A DNA stretch of 64,000 nt from Yamagishiella unicocca (taxonomy: Eukaryota; Chlorophyta; Chlorophyceae; Chlamydomonadales; Volvocaceae): assembly GCA_003116995.1 (NCBI GenBank), contig BDSL01000028.1:930001-994000 (forward strand), in the 5' to 3' direction. Made by a program: the position numbers and the translations under genes. This document shows, one piece after another, positions 1 to 12,000 of the stretch. Each line of letters starts with the position of its first letter. Position 1 is the first letter of the stretch. Under the pieces are notes generated by a model that had not been told where the DNA came from, searched no databases, and saw only the letters and a list, made by a program, of their open reading frames with translations.

Positions 1-1439
1 TAGATCCCGGCACGCGGCCAGCTTTGCCGCGATGCAGAAGGCGACGTTGCATGCATGGCGTCTGCTGCATGGTTGCACATTCTTCCAGGTTGGGTTGCGA
101 GCGCGAGGTCCTCGACTCTTAGGTTTGTCGGACTGGTATTGAGTAGTATTGAGCCCTGGCCGTTGACCATTAGACTGTCGGCAGCAGCTCGTGCCCGCGC
201 CCTTGATACCCTCTGCCCGCCAGGCCGCTCACAAGGCACTGTACGGCGCCTGTAAGGCCCGCGGTACGACAGGTTCTGGTAGATACGCGAAGCCTACTTC
301 TATACACTTTGCTCGGGGGTGGCCGTCGTCGGAGCGACGACCGGCCCGCAGAACGGTAGTGTGATGTTAGCTGTAATTCCACCTTTGTAATTCGAGACAC
401 GGTCACGAGGGTCACATCAGGCGCTATGCGGAATGAGGCAGCGCAGTGCTGACCGGATTCTCGCCACGCACCCCCCAGCCGGTGGGAAGCAGCGGGGTCG
501 CTGCGCGTAAGCGTACGCACGTTCTCGCCCGTTACTGTTATATATGCTTCCTTACACCGGTACCACACGCAAATGTCAGTATATTCAGGTATTTTGCGCT
601 ACATCTTGAGGCGCTCGGTAGTTTGTTCGGCCCAGCGCCTTCCGGATCAGTCCCCAGAATTACTGGGGCCCTTACCTTGACTTTATGTATGTGCCATATT
701 ATGTGGCTTGCGTTCGGCCACAGTCCACTGCGAAGGCCGCAATAGCAAACGGCTGAACAACCACCGCAGTCGGGCTCTTTCACAGGCGTTGCAACGCCCA
801 TCTCCAGCAATCCGTGTAAGCCAGCATATTTGCATCTGACATGTGTTCATTACAACTGGGAAACCGCCCTGTTTGTTGTCAATCCATCCTTGCATCGGAC
901 AGGATTGGAACGGTCGCGTCGGTTGAAACGGTGTTGCCGTGACGCCTCGTGAAATGACCCACTGCAAAACCGATGCAATATAAATGCGTGCACTTCCAAA
1001 CCTGTCACTGTATTTGGCGTAAATAAGGCAATTTTATTTCCTTTATACATACTCCAACGTGCTGGGTTCCTGAAACTTACGCGTCTGCGCGCCTGCCCAT
1101 AGACCTGCGGCACGCACCTGACCTTGTCACCTGGTCTCCTGTACTCCGCAGTTATACTGATTTCCGTAGCTTCCAGCCATCAGCGCAGGCGGCAAGTTGG
1201 GGGCTCAATACTGGGAAGGGGTCAGAAGGGGTGACGTGACGTGGCATGGTTCCTGGCGCACGCACCCAACTTGTAGCTGCCGTGTATGCGCATTCAGAGC
1301 AGGCATATTAAGCTCACTGTACAAGCGCTAACCTCTGGGCTGTTGCAAATGCAGGGCGTCAACAATATTCGCCAACCAGTTGCCCTGCTTTGCAAGCTCA
1401 TCACCCTACGTCGCAACAGCCAGCCTTGTAAGCTGCAAT
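1..1439. other. No recognisable gene; flank of the 1440 ORF
   Basis: I see no ORF here with recognisable homology on either strand, and no tRNA or rRNA. The base composition is more AT-rich than in the genic parts of the window. Part of the stretch may be 5' UTR or promoter of the ORF that begins at 1440. Confidence 0.4.
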
Positions 1440-2828
1440 ATGATGGCCTTGACAGAAACCACAAGCTACGGGCCGCGGCTCAGCATGGATTTCCCGGGAG
1501 CCCGTCAGTTGTGCCGTCGCATCGTCCCCAACGTCGCGGGGTCATTGTCCGGCGCCACCAGCTCTGCCACCAAAGGAGCAGCGTCATTACCACTGCCACC
1601 TGGGTATTCAGCGGCTAGCCGTGCTGGATGGTCGCAGCACCCCACGGTCCCAGTTCGCTCGTGCCGAAACGTGTGCGCGTCTGTGGACGCGGCGGACTCA
1701 GCTTTGCTACTGTACACACACGGTTCAACCGGGATCATTGAAGTGCAAGAGCCCGCAGTTTATAACCAAACCCTTCATATACGCAACGGGGAGCCGCTGG
1801 GCTTCGGTGATTCGGCGTCGCCGCCCCAATGGGCGCAGCCTTCACTGATGCTGGACTGGACCTTCAGTACGAACCCACAAAGCGACAGAGTGAAGGCGCG
1901 CTTCGCCGCGACGGACGCAGCCGACGAGATCAGCTATGAGCCAGTCGAGCGACCTACCTGGCGGGCGAAGCGCTCAGACACCAGCGGCGGCAACGGTGGC
2001 GGCGGCGGCCGCCATGGAGACGGTGGCAGCGTTCGAAAGCTGATTTCGGTGCTGACCGGGGTCGCCGGCAATGACTGCAAAGGCAGCAAGAGGGAGCCGC
2101 CCAGCCACGCTCAGCTCAGTGACGGCGCCTGCGCACGACCGAGGATGCCGCGGAAGCGGCGCAGTGGTGGCGGCGGTTGGCGAGGCACGATGGCTTTCCT
2201 GCGTGGAGGCCGTCTTGGCTTGCGTGGTGACGAGGACGCTCCCATGCCCGTGCTGCGGTCGCGAGACAGTCGCATCGTGCACCGGGTCAGGCTGGGACTG
2301 GATGTACAGTCGCCAAACCCGTGGGAAGGCGACAACCTGGCGGTCTTGTCGTACGCTGACGGCGGCGGCGCAGGCTCCCCTAGCAGCGACGATGACGACA
2401 ACCTGAACGCGGAGATGGTGGTTGCCGCCGTGGCATTCGCCACAGCCGCCTCCGCCGCCTCCGCCACCACGCCCGCTGCCGCCAGGGCGCCACGTCACTA
2501 CGGGAGGACCCAGCAGTCTGGGCCTACGGTGCGTCCGCAGGGCGCCGCGTGTGCTGCTGGTCTTGGCTGCATCGACGGTGCTGTGTGCTTCACCCCCATC
2601 GAGGGTCTGCAAACGGACCTGCTCGCGAGCACACTGGCAGCAGCCCCCGGCACTACCGGCCGTCAGGCCTCACCTCTACCGGCCCATGCGGAGGTGTACC
2701 GTATGAAGTCGCAGCCGCAGTCGCAGCCGCAGCCGCAGCCGCAGCCGCAGCCGCAGGCACAGGCACAAGCACAGACAGGCGTCGTCGTGAAATCCCAGCT
2801 ACCGCGCGCAGTCGGCTGCTATCTGTGA
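1440..2828 (+). CDS. Uncharacterised 462-residue protein with Gly-rich and Gln-Pro tracts
   Basis: This is a single open frame of 462 codons from the first in-frame ATG (1440) to TGA. I do not recognise a family. The first 190 residues are mixed in composition and look protein-like. The rest holds a Gly-rich patch near residues 205-215, basic stretches, an acidic Ser-Asp run, an Ala-rich segment and a C-terminal (Gln-Pro)n/(Gln-Ala)n tract coded by CAGCCG hexamers at about 2711-2770. A TGTAA poly(A)-type signal lies about 235 nt downstream (3063-3067), which supports transcription. It could be one exon of a larger gene, or a chance ORF in GC-rich DNA, so confidence is moderate. Confidence 0.42.
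   Translation: MMALTETTSYGPRLSMDFPGARQLCRRIVPNVAGSLSGATSSATKGAASLPLPPGYSAASRAGWSQHPTVPVRSCRNVCASVDAADSALLLYTHGSTGIIEVQEPAVYNQTLHIRNGEPLGFGDSASPPQWAQPSLMLDWTFSTNPQSDRVKARFAATDAADEISYEPVERPTWRAKRSDTSGGNGGGGGRHGDGGSVRKLISVLTGVAGNDCKGSKREPPSHAQLSDGACARPRMPRKRRSGGGGWRGTMAFLRGGRLGLRGDEDAPMPVLRSRDSRIVHRVRLGLDVQSPNPWEGDNLAVLSYADGGGAGSPSSDDDDNLNAEMVVAAVAFATAASAASATTPAAARAPRHYGRTQQSGPTVRPQGAACAAGLGCIDGAVCFTPIEGLQTDLLASTLAAAPGTTGRQASPLPAHAEVYRMKSQPQSQPQPQPQPQPQAQAQAQTGVVVKSQLPRAVGCYL
2711..2775 (+). repeat. CAGCCG hexamer microsatellite
   Basis: A run of CAGCCG hexamers, drifting to CAGGCA, encodes the Gln-Pro/Gln-Ala tract near the C-terminus of the 1440-2828 ORF. Confidence 0.85.
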
Positions 2829-3062
2829 TGGCACCGAGCCATCCGAGGGCCCTCCCGATGACGCTGGTTCACCGCACCAAGTCCTTCCACATTCGGGGCT
2901 TTCTTTCCCCGTGGTTTGGGAACATGGTTTTATGAAAGCGCCGCTCATATTGTGCCGCCGGAGCCTGCGGGATTGGAATGCGGTGCATCCGACTAGGCGG
3001 CTGTTGCTAGCTGGCTGATCGGCAACGACCTCAATGTATTCGATTGCTGCTTTGATGCTGCT

Positions 3063-3067
3063 TGTAA
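3063..3067 (+). terminator. TGTAA poly(A) signal candidate
   Basis: TGTAA is the usual polyadenylation signal of volvocine algae. It lies about 235 nt past the stop codon of the 1440 ORF. Confidence 0.4.
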
Positions 3068-3555
3068 GGATAACCGGCATTTGAGGTTCGCTTGCTCAGC
3101 TATTTTTTGCTGTAATGGGCCACGTTTGCGACGGACATGACCCTCAGCGGTTGGAGAGGGTGAGAGGCATGCGCCCACCTCGACTGTGCTGGGCGAGGTG
3201 TCGGGGTGCAGGCCCTTCACGCATCTGGTAAATTCATTCCATGACCGTGCGACAGATAACAACGTAGAAGGCAGTAGAGGCAATATTTCAGAGCTTCGTT
3301 TTCGGTCTGATGGCGTGTGAAGTGTGTATAGCTAGTGTATATATGTGTAGTGCGTATAGTGCATAGTGTATCATATATCTGATGGTGTGTGTGTAGTGCG
3401 TATCTGGAGCGCGGAAGCGTATTCGTCAGTATTGAGCTAATTTAGGAGCTGCTTCAGCTCGTGGCGAATGCACCACGCACGGGTCACCTGCCTAATCGAC
3501 ACCACATGGTGGTTCGCCCTTTCGTAGCCGCCGGGCTTCTTTGTGCCTTTTTAGT

Positions 3556-3620
3556 GTCAGGCGATGCGCCCGATGGCGCTACCTTTCCAGGTATGGAGCC
3601 CATTGTAACAACAACTATAA
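3556..3620 (+). repeat. Dispersed ~60-bp element, copy 1
   Basis: It starts GTCAGGCGATGCGCCCGATG and ends around CCCATTGTAAC. At least seven other copies occur in this window (6349, 7089, 55540, 55674, 56719, 60622, 61549). None overlaps a predicted coding exon. Confidence 0.8.
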
Positions 3621-4946
3621 CTGCCGTTCGCCACCACATATTGTCGCATATTGCGAGACTGGTGGAACGTGGTAAACCGTTGGTTGCCCTGCTGTACACG
3701 TGACAGTGTGCAGAAGTGGTGCAGCTGGATGCCGTTGTCCGTAAATGCCAACCATGGTACGTAATATTGGCTGCACGTCGATGTGGACGCCTGTACTGGA
3801 ACTGTGATCCTTTGCGTACTCAGTAATATGCGGCGTAGGGTGGCGTGTAGCATGGTAGCTAGGGTGGCTTGCCTTAGGTCTAACTCTATTGCTAGTTCAT
3901 GCGACAAAGCTGTAGATTTTGTATATTCGTTCCTGACACGTGTTCACTACTTTAGGACATCCTTGCCGTAGGTTCGCACCGTTGTTATGCACGCGGAGAC
4001 GTGGTTGCCCCCTGTTGCCCACAGGCATTTGGAACATCAATACCTCCGGAACGCTTTTCCGACGTTCGGGCTGATTCGGGGGCCTGCAAACTGGGATTGT
4101 CCATTGCCCTAATCGCCTTCAGGCTACAGCTACACGTTGCTACACGTTACCGTATTTCGACTGCCTGTGTAGGCAGGTGTAGGCCTGTATTAGCACAACG
4201 TTGGCCGCAGCACCTCGGCTTGGCCGGCTCAGACATGCATCTGTCCCCAAGACCCTAACGTTGCAACGGCTGCCCAAGGGTGCATCTCACTGGCCTCGAT
4301 GGAGCCGCAAAAGCGTTGCAGTCTGCGTGCAGTGTATCATGGCTGCACGGGCTTGGCACAGTTGGACCCATCCTATCACCCCCCCTGCGGTGCTGTGAAT
4401 GAAAATATCGCGGTGGACACAAATGATGCGGCACGAATGACCAGCATGGCTGGCCCTGCTGGCCGGATTCGTTGGTGTCTGTAACCCATCTTCCCGATGT
4501 GTTTTTCCTCATTGTTCAACAGTGCGCTGGCTAGCCAGTGAGGCGGCATTTGCAGTAGATTCACGAAGTGACGCGAAGATAGGAATGCGCTATGTTTTGT
4601 GCCCAGCGGTCCAGTGCCCAGCGGTCCAGCAACGATTAGAATTTCGGAGCACAACGCGGTCTGGCAGGCAGCTGTTACATTCTCTACCCGGATTTAGCTT
4701 GTCTTTTACAATTACCGTAGTAACCGGCGGTGTACCCTTCGCGACTTCGGGCCGTGCGCCCGTGCCTGGATAGTGTACGGAAAATTTGATCCGACAGCTC
4801 GCGCAATGCCGAATGACTGAGACGACCTGCCAAGCTTCCAGGCTGTTACAATTACACGATTTGCAGCTTAAGCGTATACACTAGTTACTATTTTTCATGA
4901 CGTCTTCATAAGACAAGCAGCTCCTTCTGCCTGAACACCAATAGTG

Positions 4947-7900
4947 ATGTCTGGAGTCCAACCTCCCACGCCTGGAAGCCCAGTTGGCACTAATAAGAGT
5001 GTTAAACTTTCATTTGGGACCAAGACACCTGGAAATGGCAAGAACAAGGAGAAGGTGCGCACGTTGGTGTGTATCTTCGGCCGACCACCACAGGAATGAA
5101 TCCACGCAAGCCAGACGCCATTTAGAGGCCTCTGCTTTGTGCCTACGCCCTTATCCAATCCTGCTGGCGGATCAAAGAGAATGCGCAAGGCTATGACGCT
5201 TATAGCACCATTCCGATGCAACGCCATTGCAGTTGGACCGCTTCATCCCAACTCGATCAGCTATGGACTTCGATTCGGCCAACTTTGCACTCAGCAAGGA
5301 GAACAAGCAGGGTGGGGAGCAACGCGATGGCCAGTCCTCGCCTTCAAAGGAGGACTACCAGAAGGCCCTAGCTGCGAGCCTGAGCGTCAATGACTCAAGT
5401 CGCATTCTCGCTTTTAAGCAGAAGGCGCCTGCAGCGCCCGAAGGCTATGAGAACAGCTTGAAGTCGTTGTACAACCAGAACGTTGCACCCTCCGTGTCCA
5501 AGAAGCAATTCCGACACGTGCCGACGACGCAAGAGCGGATCCTCGACGCCCCTGACTTGATGGATGATTATTACCTCAATCTGCTAGATTGGGGCAGCCA
5601 AAACCTGGTGCGCAGAAGAAGGATACGGGGTCCAAGGCACAGATAGCATGCTTGGCCCGATTCGAGGTGTCTGATAGCGTACTGCAAAGTGGGTTCAGCC
5701 GCCTGACGGTTTGGACAAACCGCGCGCGAGCGCCTCAGCCCGAGCCATTGCGGGAAATATGGACTGCAGTATACTTTGGCCGCATGCTGCTCCCGTTTGC
5801 CAAGGGATCGCAACGACGGGAAATCACCCACATGCCGCCCTTGAGCCGATATCGCATATAATCTTACAGCGTGTTCGTGAAGCTCCATCGCCGTCTTCTC
5901 CTGACACCATGTGTCTGCTGCCCTTCTGCCGCATCCAGATTGCTGTGGCGCTTGGCCGGTCGGTGTATTTGTGGAACTCAGCATCAGGCAACGTCGAGGA
6001 GCTCTGCACAGTTCCCAACGAGGGTGAGCTGGAAGCTGTACGAGGCGAGGATCACTGGGGCATTGGCCATGCCTCGTTCCTCCCCTCAGGGGTGACTAGG
6101 ATCCACGAAGCGCCGTACCAACGTGTCGGTATGGTCCTGCCGCCACGTACATGCCCGCCTCTTCTCCCCCGCAACCACTGCCTATAGGCGATTACATCTC
6201 TTCGCTGCGTTGGGGCAGTGACGGCAACTTCCTCGCTGTGGGCACGTCAGACGCCAAGGTGCAGATCTGGGATGCAACCAGGTGCGTGCGTGCACGATGC
6301 AGGACCCCGCCGCGGTTTGGTGCACGGACACCACCTTCCGTCTTCCTCAGTGTCAGGCGGTGTGCCCGATGGTTCTACCTTTTGGTCTGGAACCCACTGT
6401 AACCGTTACAACAACCACCTTATCATGTGACAAGACTCTCTGCCGTGTAGGACGCCATGGCATAACCCTTGTCGACTCTTGCCCAGACGTTTTTAGAGGT
6501 GACTGCCACTTTCGTTGACACCACCAACGCCAACCCTCAGGCGGAAACAGGTCCGTGAGCTGTGCGGTCACACCAACCGCGTATCGTGCCTGTCATGGAA
6601 CGGCTCGATCCTCAGTTCGGGGTCCCGTGACTCCACTATCGCAAATTGGGACGTGCGAAAGCGCCGAGACGAGGCGTGCGTCTCCTCGTTGCGCGTGCAT
6701 GAACAGGTACGTTTGTCCGTTGGTCCCACTCCTGGCCTGAAATCAGTTTGTATGATGCTGCTTAGGAGGCCGTGAAGCGATCAGGGGCAATTACGCAAGA
6801 AGCGATTCGGTATTTTCATGGTGCTGTCGACGAATCCGCGTCCTTTTGAGCGGCCTTTTTCCTGAGCACCCTACTCCCAAACCGTAACTCCGTTTCGCAG
6901 GAGGTGTGCGGCCTTGCGTGGTCGCTGTGTGGCCAGCACCTTGCGAGCGGTGGTAACGACAACATCCTGGCCATTCACGACGCGTCATTCCACCTCGTCG
7001 GCAAGGTATAGAGGGAGGGGGCTTGGGGACGGGTGAAGCTGACTTTGCTAAGACAATAGGACGTCTAGAACCTACACGGTTTGTACTAGTACAGTAGGCT
7101 CTAGACCCGAAGGTTGAGCCATCGGGCACATCGCCTGAGAATGAAAGAGACACAGGCCGGAAACATAACCCACCCGACCGAAATACCGGTCTGTGCGGCC
7201 GTGGTATTCCGTAGCACGGAACCCGGAGCCTAACTTGAGATACGGAGACGGGTGTCTCTTGCACTCTCGCGTCTGCGGTATCCCCCCCTGCGCGACTATG
7301 CGTGACGGAATATGGGCGATGCTATTCTCTTTTCGGACCTCGCAACTGTCCCTCACAAACGCAACCCAACGGCCGCACCTGCCTCCGCCCACAGGTTCAA
7401 GCCCACACTGCAGCCGTCAAGGCGCTGGCTTGGTGTCCATACCAGTCGAACCTGCTTGCGACCGGAGGTGGCACAGCGGACCGCCACGTTCGCTTCTGGA
7501 ACACGCACACCTGCGCCATGCTCGGCCAAATCGACACGGGCTCACAGGTGGGATCGGCATTCGACACGGTGGCTGAGGCTGGACGTATGGGTTGCGTATC
7601 TTTGCTGGCGTAGGATTATCGCCCACGTAGCGTGTCCCGCAGTGCAGCAAAGCTGTCAGTGGTTCTTGCCCATGCAACTGCTTTCTATGGTCTACTTGCT
7701 CCTGAACATGTTACCTCGACGCAATCGCTGCCTAATCCGACCGTGCACCAAATTGCGTCAGGTTTGCGCGCTCCAATGGAACCCCCACGAGCGTGAGCTG
7801 CTGTCAAGCCACGGCTACTCCAAGCACCAACTGTGCTTGTGGAAGTACCCCAGTCATGTCAAGGTGACGCAAACGGCATTAAAGGGGTGGCCGCTGGGAG

Positions 7901-8402
7901 GCAGCAGTCGGTATCAAGCGTTCTGTCCATTCGTAGCCACGCAGTCGGTTGTAGCGGCCAATCACGGGTTACAGAGGCCACGCTTCTGGTGGCCGCCGTC
8001 GGGGTACTTGCAATTTTCGCGCCTCGTGCAACTGGGAACACGTGTGTGCCCGTTCGTCGTCCACCCCTTTCGTAGTTGCTTTTACAAGTTGAGGTTGCTT
8101 GGGTTTCGGCACCATGGCGCTTCAGCACGCCTTGCAACGCCTGTTTCCCTTGCCATTCGCCGTCCCCTCCCCAGGTCGCGGAGCTCTCGGGTCACCAAGG
8201 CCGCGTCCTGCACATGGCCACCTCGCCTGACGGCTGCAGCGTGGTTACCGCTGGCGCGGACGAGACGCTGCGCTTCTGGCGCCCCTTTGGCGAGCCGGCT
8301 GCGCCCAAGGACGGAGAGAGCAAGCTGCTGGGAGCCGCTAGCGGCGGGCCTATGGCAGCAGGCTCAGCGTCCGGCTTCAATGGCCTTCGCAGCATCCGGT
8401 GA
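4947..8402 (+). CDS. CDC20: Cell division cycle protein 20 (APC/C activator, WD40)
   Basis: CDC20 is the co-activator that recruits substrates to the anaphase-promoting complex. Nine exons join in phase to 471 residues: 4947-5054, 5233-5607, 5939-6023, 6188-6281, 6541-6706, 6901-7005, 7395-7547, 7762-7863, 8175-8402. The N-terminus carries the C-box (DRFIPTR, residues 38-44) and a KEN box (58-60). They are followed by the CDC20 hallmark [17 protein letters not shown] and seven WD40 blades, with the signature [16 protein letters not shown] in blade 5. The protein ends in the Ile-Arg tail that docks on APC/C. The length is typical. Two positions are odd: IANWDVR in blade 3 and ILAIHD in blade 4, where relatives have N/H-rich DVR and HIWD. 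CDC20 fits better than CDH1/FZR because of the linker motif. Introns 4 and 6 each carry a dispersed 60-bp element. Confidence 0.95.
6349..6413 (+). repeat. Dispersed ~60-bp element, copy 2 (CDC20 intron 4)
   Basis: Same family as at 3556: TCAGGCGGTGTGCCCGATGG ... CCCACTGTAACCGTTAC. It lies wholly inside the intron between CDC20 exons 4 and 5, in the sense orientation. Confidence 0.8.
7089..7142 (-). repeat. Dispersed ~60-bp element, copy 3 (CDC20 intron 6)
   Basis: Reverse-orientation copy of the same family, with GAGCCATCGGGCACATCGCC near its right end. It lies in the intron between CDC20 exons 6 and 7. Confidence 0.75.
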
Positions 8403-9031
8403 TTCACGCCACACGGCTATGGACTGCGGGTATTCGTCCGTCGAGTGCGTCTGGCTGGTGGGGCTGCGGTGCTGAGCACGATGGAATGCCACCACGAAAT
8501 ACGTTGACACGGTGATAGTGACTGAGAGCGGGTAGGAGCAGCAGCATTTGCTGTAGTAACTGCTGGGGCAAAAGGAGGAGCTGTACCATGCGTGTAACAT
8601 AATGACAGATAATGCATCGCTTCATACCAAGTAGTGCTAGTGTCCGTGAGTGCGCCGCGCGGTTACGCATGTCGACTCCGCACCTGGATCAACTTGACAA
8701 GATTTGCTTGTCGAACTAAATCCACAACCATCCACAACCAACCACCTGGATGTCTGATTAAGTTTCTCGCCTAGCCATTCGGAAGTAAGAAAAAAAAGTG
8801 TCCAAGAATGAGTCTGATGACTACCGGACCAATTTTAACAACCTAATAATTCGTGCATTTTAACTGATTTGCACCACGCCCCATTACCATTTCCACGCAT
8901 GGCTCAACGTCACAGTCGCAGGATAAGTCATTATTATGTACATCGAGCGTCCACCCTCACGCCAGCTGTCCAATAAATCGAAGTGACCACCTGCGCCATC
9001 GTTCTTCACCCAACCCCCGGTGAACGCGCCC
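8403..9031. other. 3' regions of convergent CDC20 and copine genes
   Basis: This gap between two convergent stop codons should hold both 3' UTRs. Apart from the TGTAA at 8593 I see no feature. On the minus strand no exact TGTAA was found for the copine gene. Confidence 0.5.
8593..8597 (+). terminator. TGTAA poly(A) signal of CDC20
   Basis: TGTAA lies 190 nt past the CDC20 stop codon, in the region between CDC20 and the convergent copine gene. Confidence 0.65.
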
Positions 9032-12000
9032 TTACGGCAGCCCATTATCCTGCTTCCACTGCATTATTGACGAACGTAGCCCATGGTTAGGTATGAGCGT
9101 AGAGCCGCCCGGCATGGGCTGATTCGTCATGGGGCTAACTTTCTTGGTCTCCAGCCACTTGGTGATAAAGGACCGCTCGTACGTGTATCCGTCGGTAGCT
9201 ATCACAGGATCAATCATGATCTGCATGGGTAAAGCGTGCATGCCTGTTAATGGAAAGCAGCGTGAAAAGCCCTGCAACATGCATACAGCTCCCTCCCGTA
9301 TGCTACCCCACCCGCGATCCATGTATGAGACAGGAGGACACTCACATCTTGGGTTATGGGACACAGGTACATGGGGTCGGGCTGCTTCCCTTTATCCCCC
9401 GTGTCTGCCGGCTTGCTCCCGCTAGCGCCACCGCTGTCGGCCGCCGGCTTGCCGCCACTGTTACTTGTGGGTGCGACGGTAGCTGCACCTTTGCTGCTGG
9501 AAGGCACTGAAGAAGAACCGCCACCGCTGAGGCGGCCATGCATAATGTTGGGAGGCACCGGCGGATCAAGCGGCGGATTGATAGGCCCGCGGCGCGCATT
9601 GCGGACACGGGCCGACGCCGTCGAGTTTCTTCCCATCAGCCCTAGCCGCTGGATAGCCTGCGATCGTAATACGCAGACCAAGGCACCAGTCAGACTTGCA
9701 TGACTTCTGCGTAAGACGAAACAGTCCAATTGTCCTGTTGGTGAGTCATTACCCGCTGGGCATGGTTTTCCCCTCCAGGAGCACGCACGCGCTTCCGCAC
9801 CCAGCGTCCACCTCTGCCATCACTCCCACCTGGTACTGCTCGGGCACCTCCATCAACGCCCGCAGCGAGAACAGCGCTTCACGCTGGGCGGGGTCCCCTA
9901 AGGTGGAAGCCATCAGGTCGGTGAAGTTGACGAACTGTAGGGGGAGAGCGCGGGCGGGGTAGAGGATGGCGTTACGGCAGGAGCACTGTCGTGCTGCATG
10001 CATACTGGTAAGCATGTGCCCGGTGCATAGTGGCGGGGTGTCGGTACGGCAGGCGAAATGTTTATAATGTTGTTGCGACTGTTTGCATATCGCGCCGAAC
10101 ACAACAAGCAAAGCGTTAAGGAAATGAAACGACATGGCGACTGGGCTGCATTAGGCTAGCGAGAGTCGGATATGAAGGATTATGAAGGAGGCAGGCGGCC
10201 TCCTGCTGGGCGCGAGCCGGCGTACCTGGAAGTTGTCGAACTGCCGCTCGGGCAGCGCGTCATCGAAGTCCTTCATGAGGTCCCACGGCCCATCGCCCAC
10301 TCCAACCATGATGATGGAGAGAGGCAGATTGCTGCAAGAGGAAAAGCACGCATGCGCGGAGGTCACACGAGGTGGGTAAGACCCCAGAATCGGGAGTATG
10401 ATGAGGTGCGCATGGGTGGTCATTGGGTTCGGGGAGTGACGACACTCGCGGCAGGCTCGGCATAATTTCAGGTGTGCATCATCATCTAGCCAGACACGGA
10501 GGCAAGCAAGGGGGGATGGCATTATGGAGGAGGGACGGGTCAGGGGAGGCGGGCTGTAGAGGTTCCAGACAGGGACATCCAGAGGTCCAGGGAAGCCCCA
10601 GCACGTGGGCATGGTGCGGGCGCTACAAATACAAAGTCGCCCCCGCCGGTGGACTGCCTTCCCCCCCACCTGGCCTCCACTATAGCATTTATGGTGTCCT
10701 GCTCCTGCTCGCTGTACCGACCCCGAGGCAAGTCGGAAGACCGCGACACCTGGCAGCATGCGAGGGGAGGGTGAGGTCGTGAGCCACTTCAGACGCCCCC
10801 GCCCAACTTTTGGGCCCGCAACGACTCCTATCCCGGCCTTCCGACGCGAAGCATTCGCCGCCAAAGAGAAGGTCGAGCCAAGGGGATGGTTCCGTCGGAA
10901 CCGAAGCACTGCGGCCGCTACGCCAACACGATTCCTCCCACATCCGCCACCCCACCTGCCCATCCGCCACCAGCAGCAGGATGTGGTACTGGTTGGCCGA
11001 CTGCTCCACGATGTGACAGGCCTGTCGAATGGCGGGCGCGAAGGAGGTGGGTCCGGCCATGCGGACGTAGGGGCAGAGCTCCCTGGGGTGCGGCGCGGGC
11101 GGCAGGAAGGGGGCAGGCAGGGACTGTAATGACTGCGACGGACTTGTAGAGAGGTAACGGAGGGCGTGTATGCAGGAGCGACTCAGGTGAGGATGCCGGG
11201 GCTGTGCGAGGTCACAACCAGCAGGCCCCAAGGACCTGCGCGCAGGTGTACGGAAGGGATGAAGCCGGGCGGACGAGGAGGGGGACCGCGCTGCTATTCG
11301 CCCCCCTGCTGCATGAAACGGGTGCGTTGGCAGGCTCCCTCTCCTCTCCCCACCGTCACCTCCACCTACCCTCCCATCCACCTGCCTCCCAGGTGCGCAC
11401 CTGTACCGCCAGAGGACCTGGTCTAGGCCCTGGCATGGTTTATCGTCCGCCAGGAAGGAGAAGACAGCCTTATCGCCCGTGGTGGCTGAGAGCGAGGGGC
11501 GGGATGGGGTCGGGTTGGGGAGGAAAGGGGCGTTGGAGCGGCGGGTAGGCGCATCGTGTAGCACTGCGAGACCAGGGTCTAATTTGTCGGTTGTATGGGT
11601 TCGGTTGCGCATGCGCCGAGCGAGCGAGGGGGTCCCGCTTCGAGGTGCAGACAGGAGGGCACGTTTTTATAGCATTGATAAGCTACGTTGTAAAATGTAG
11701 CAATGCTGTGCGCGGCAGCTGTCGGCTCCCGAGGCTGCGGGGGGGTGCGTCCGGCTCGGCGGCCCCAGCGCCTCGTGCTCACGTCTCCCCGCTCTGCCTC
11801 TGGTCGCTATCCCGCAGGCTTCTCACAGTTTCCAAAGCCGTAGCAGGGGATAAAGCCGTCGTCATCGAAGGCGGAGAGCGTCTTGCCGATGGCGCTGATG
11901 GCGTTCTCATACGGCGACGGCACCTCGCCTGCGTACGACGCGATCAGGGAGGGAGTTGGTCGGCGGGTCCGTACGGCGGGGGCACCAGCATGGCCATAGC

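Larger units (their letters stand above)
2829..4946. other. Intergenic: one dispersed-element copy and TG-rich stretch
   Basis: No convincing gene. It holds a purine-pyrimidine alternating TG/TA-rich run (about 3310-3405), one copy of the dispersed 60-bp element (3556-3620) and a short direct duplication near 4606-4630. The last few hundred bases must contain the promoter and 5' UTR of CDC20. Confidence 0.5.

Noticed and set aside
2111..2612. Minus-strand and alternative-frame ORFs across the 1440 ORF
   Set aside because: GC-rich DNA keeps all frames open here. Only the 1440 frame spans the whole stretch from an ATG and is followed by a TGTAA signal.
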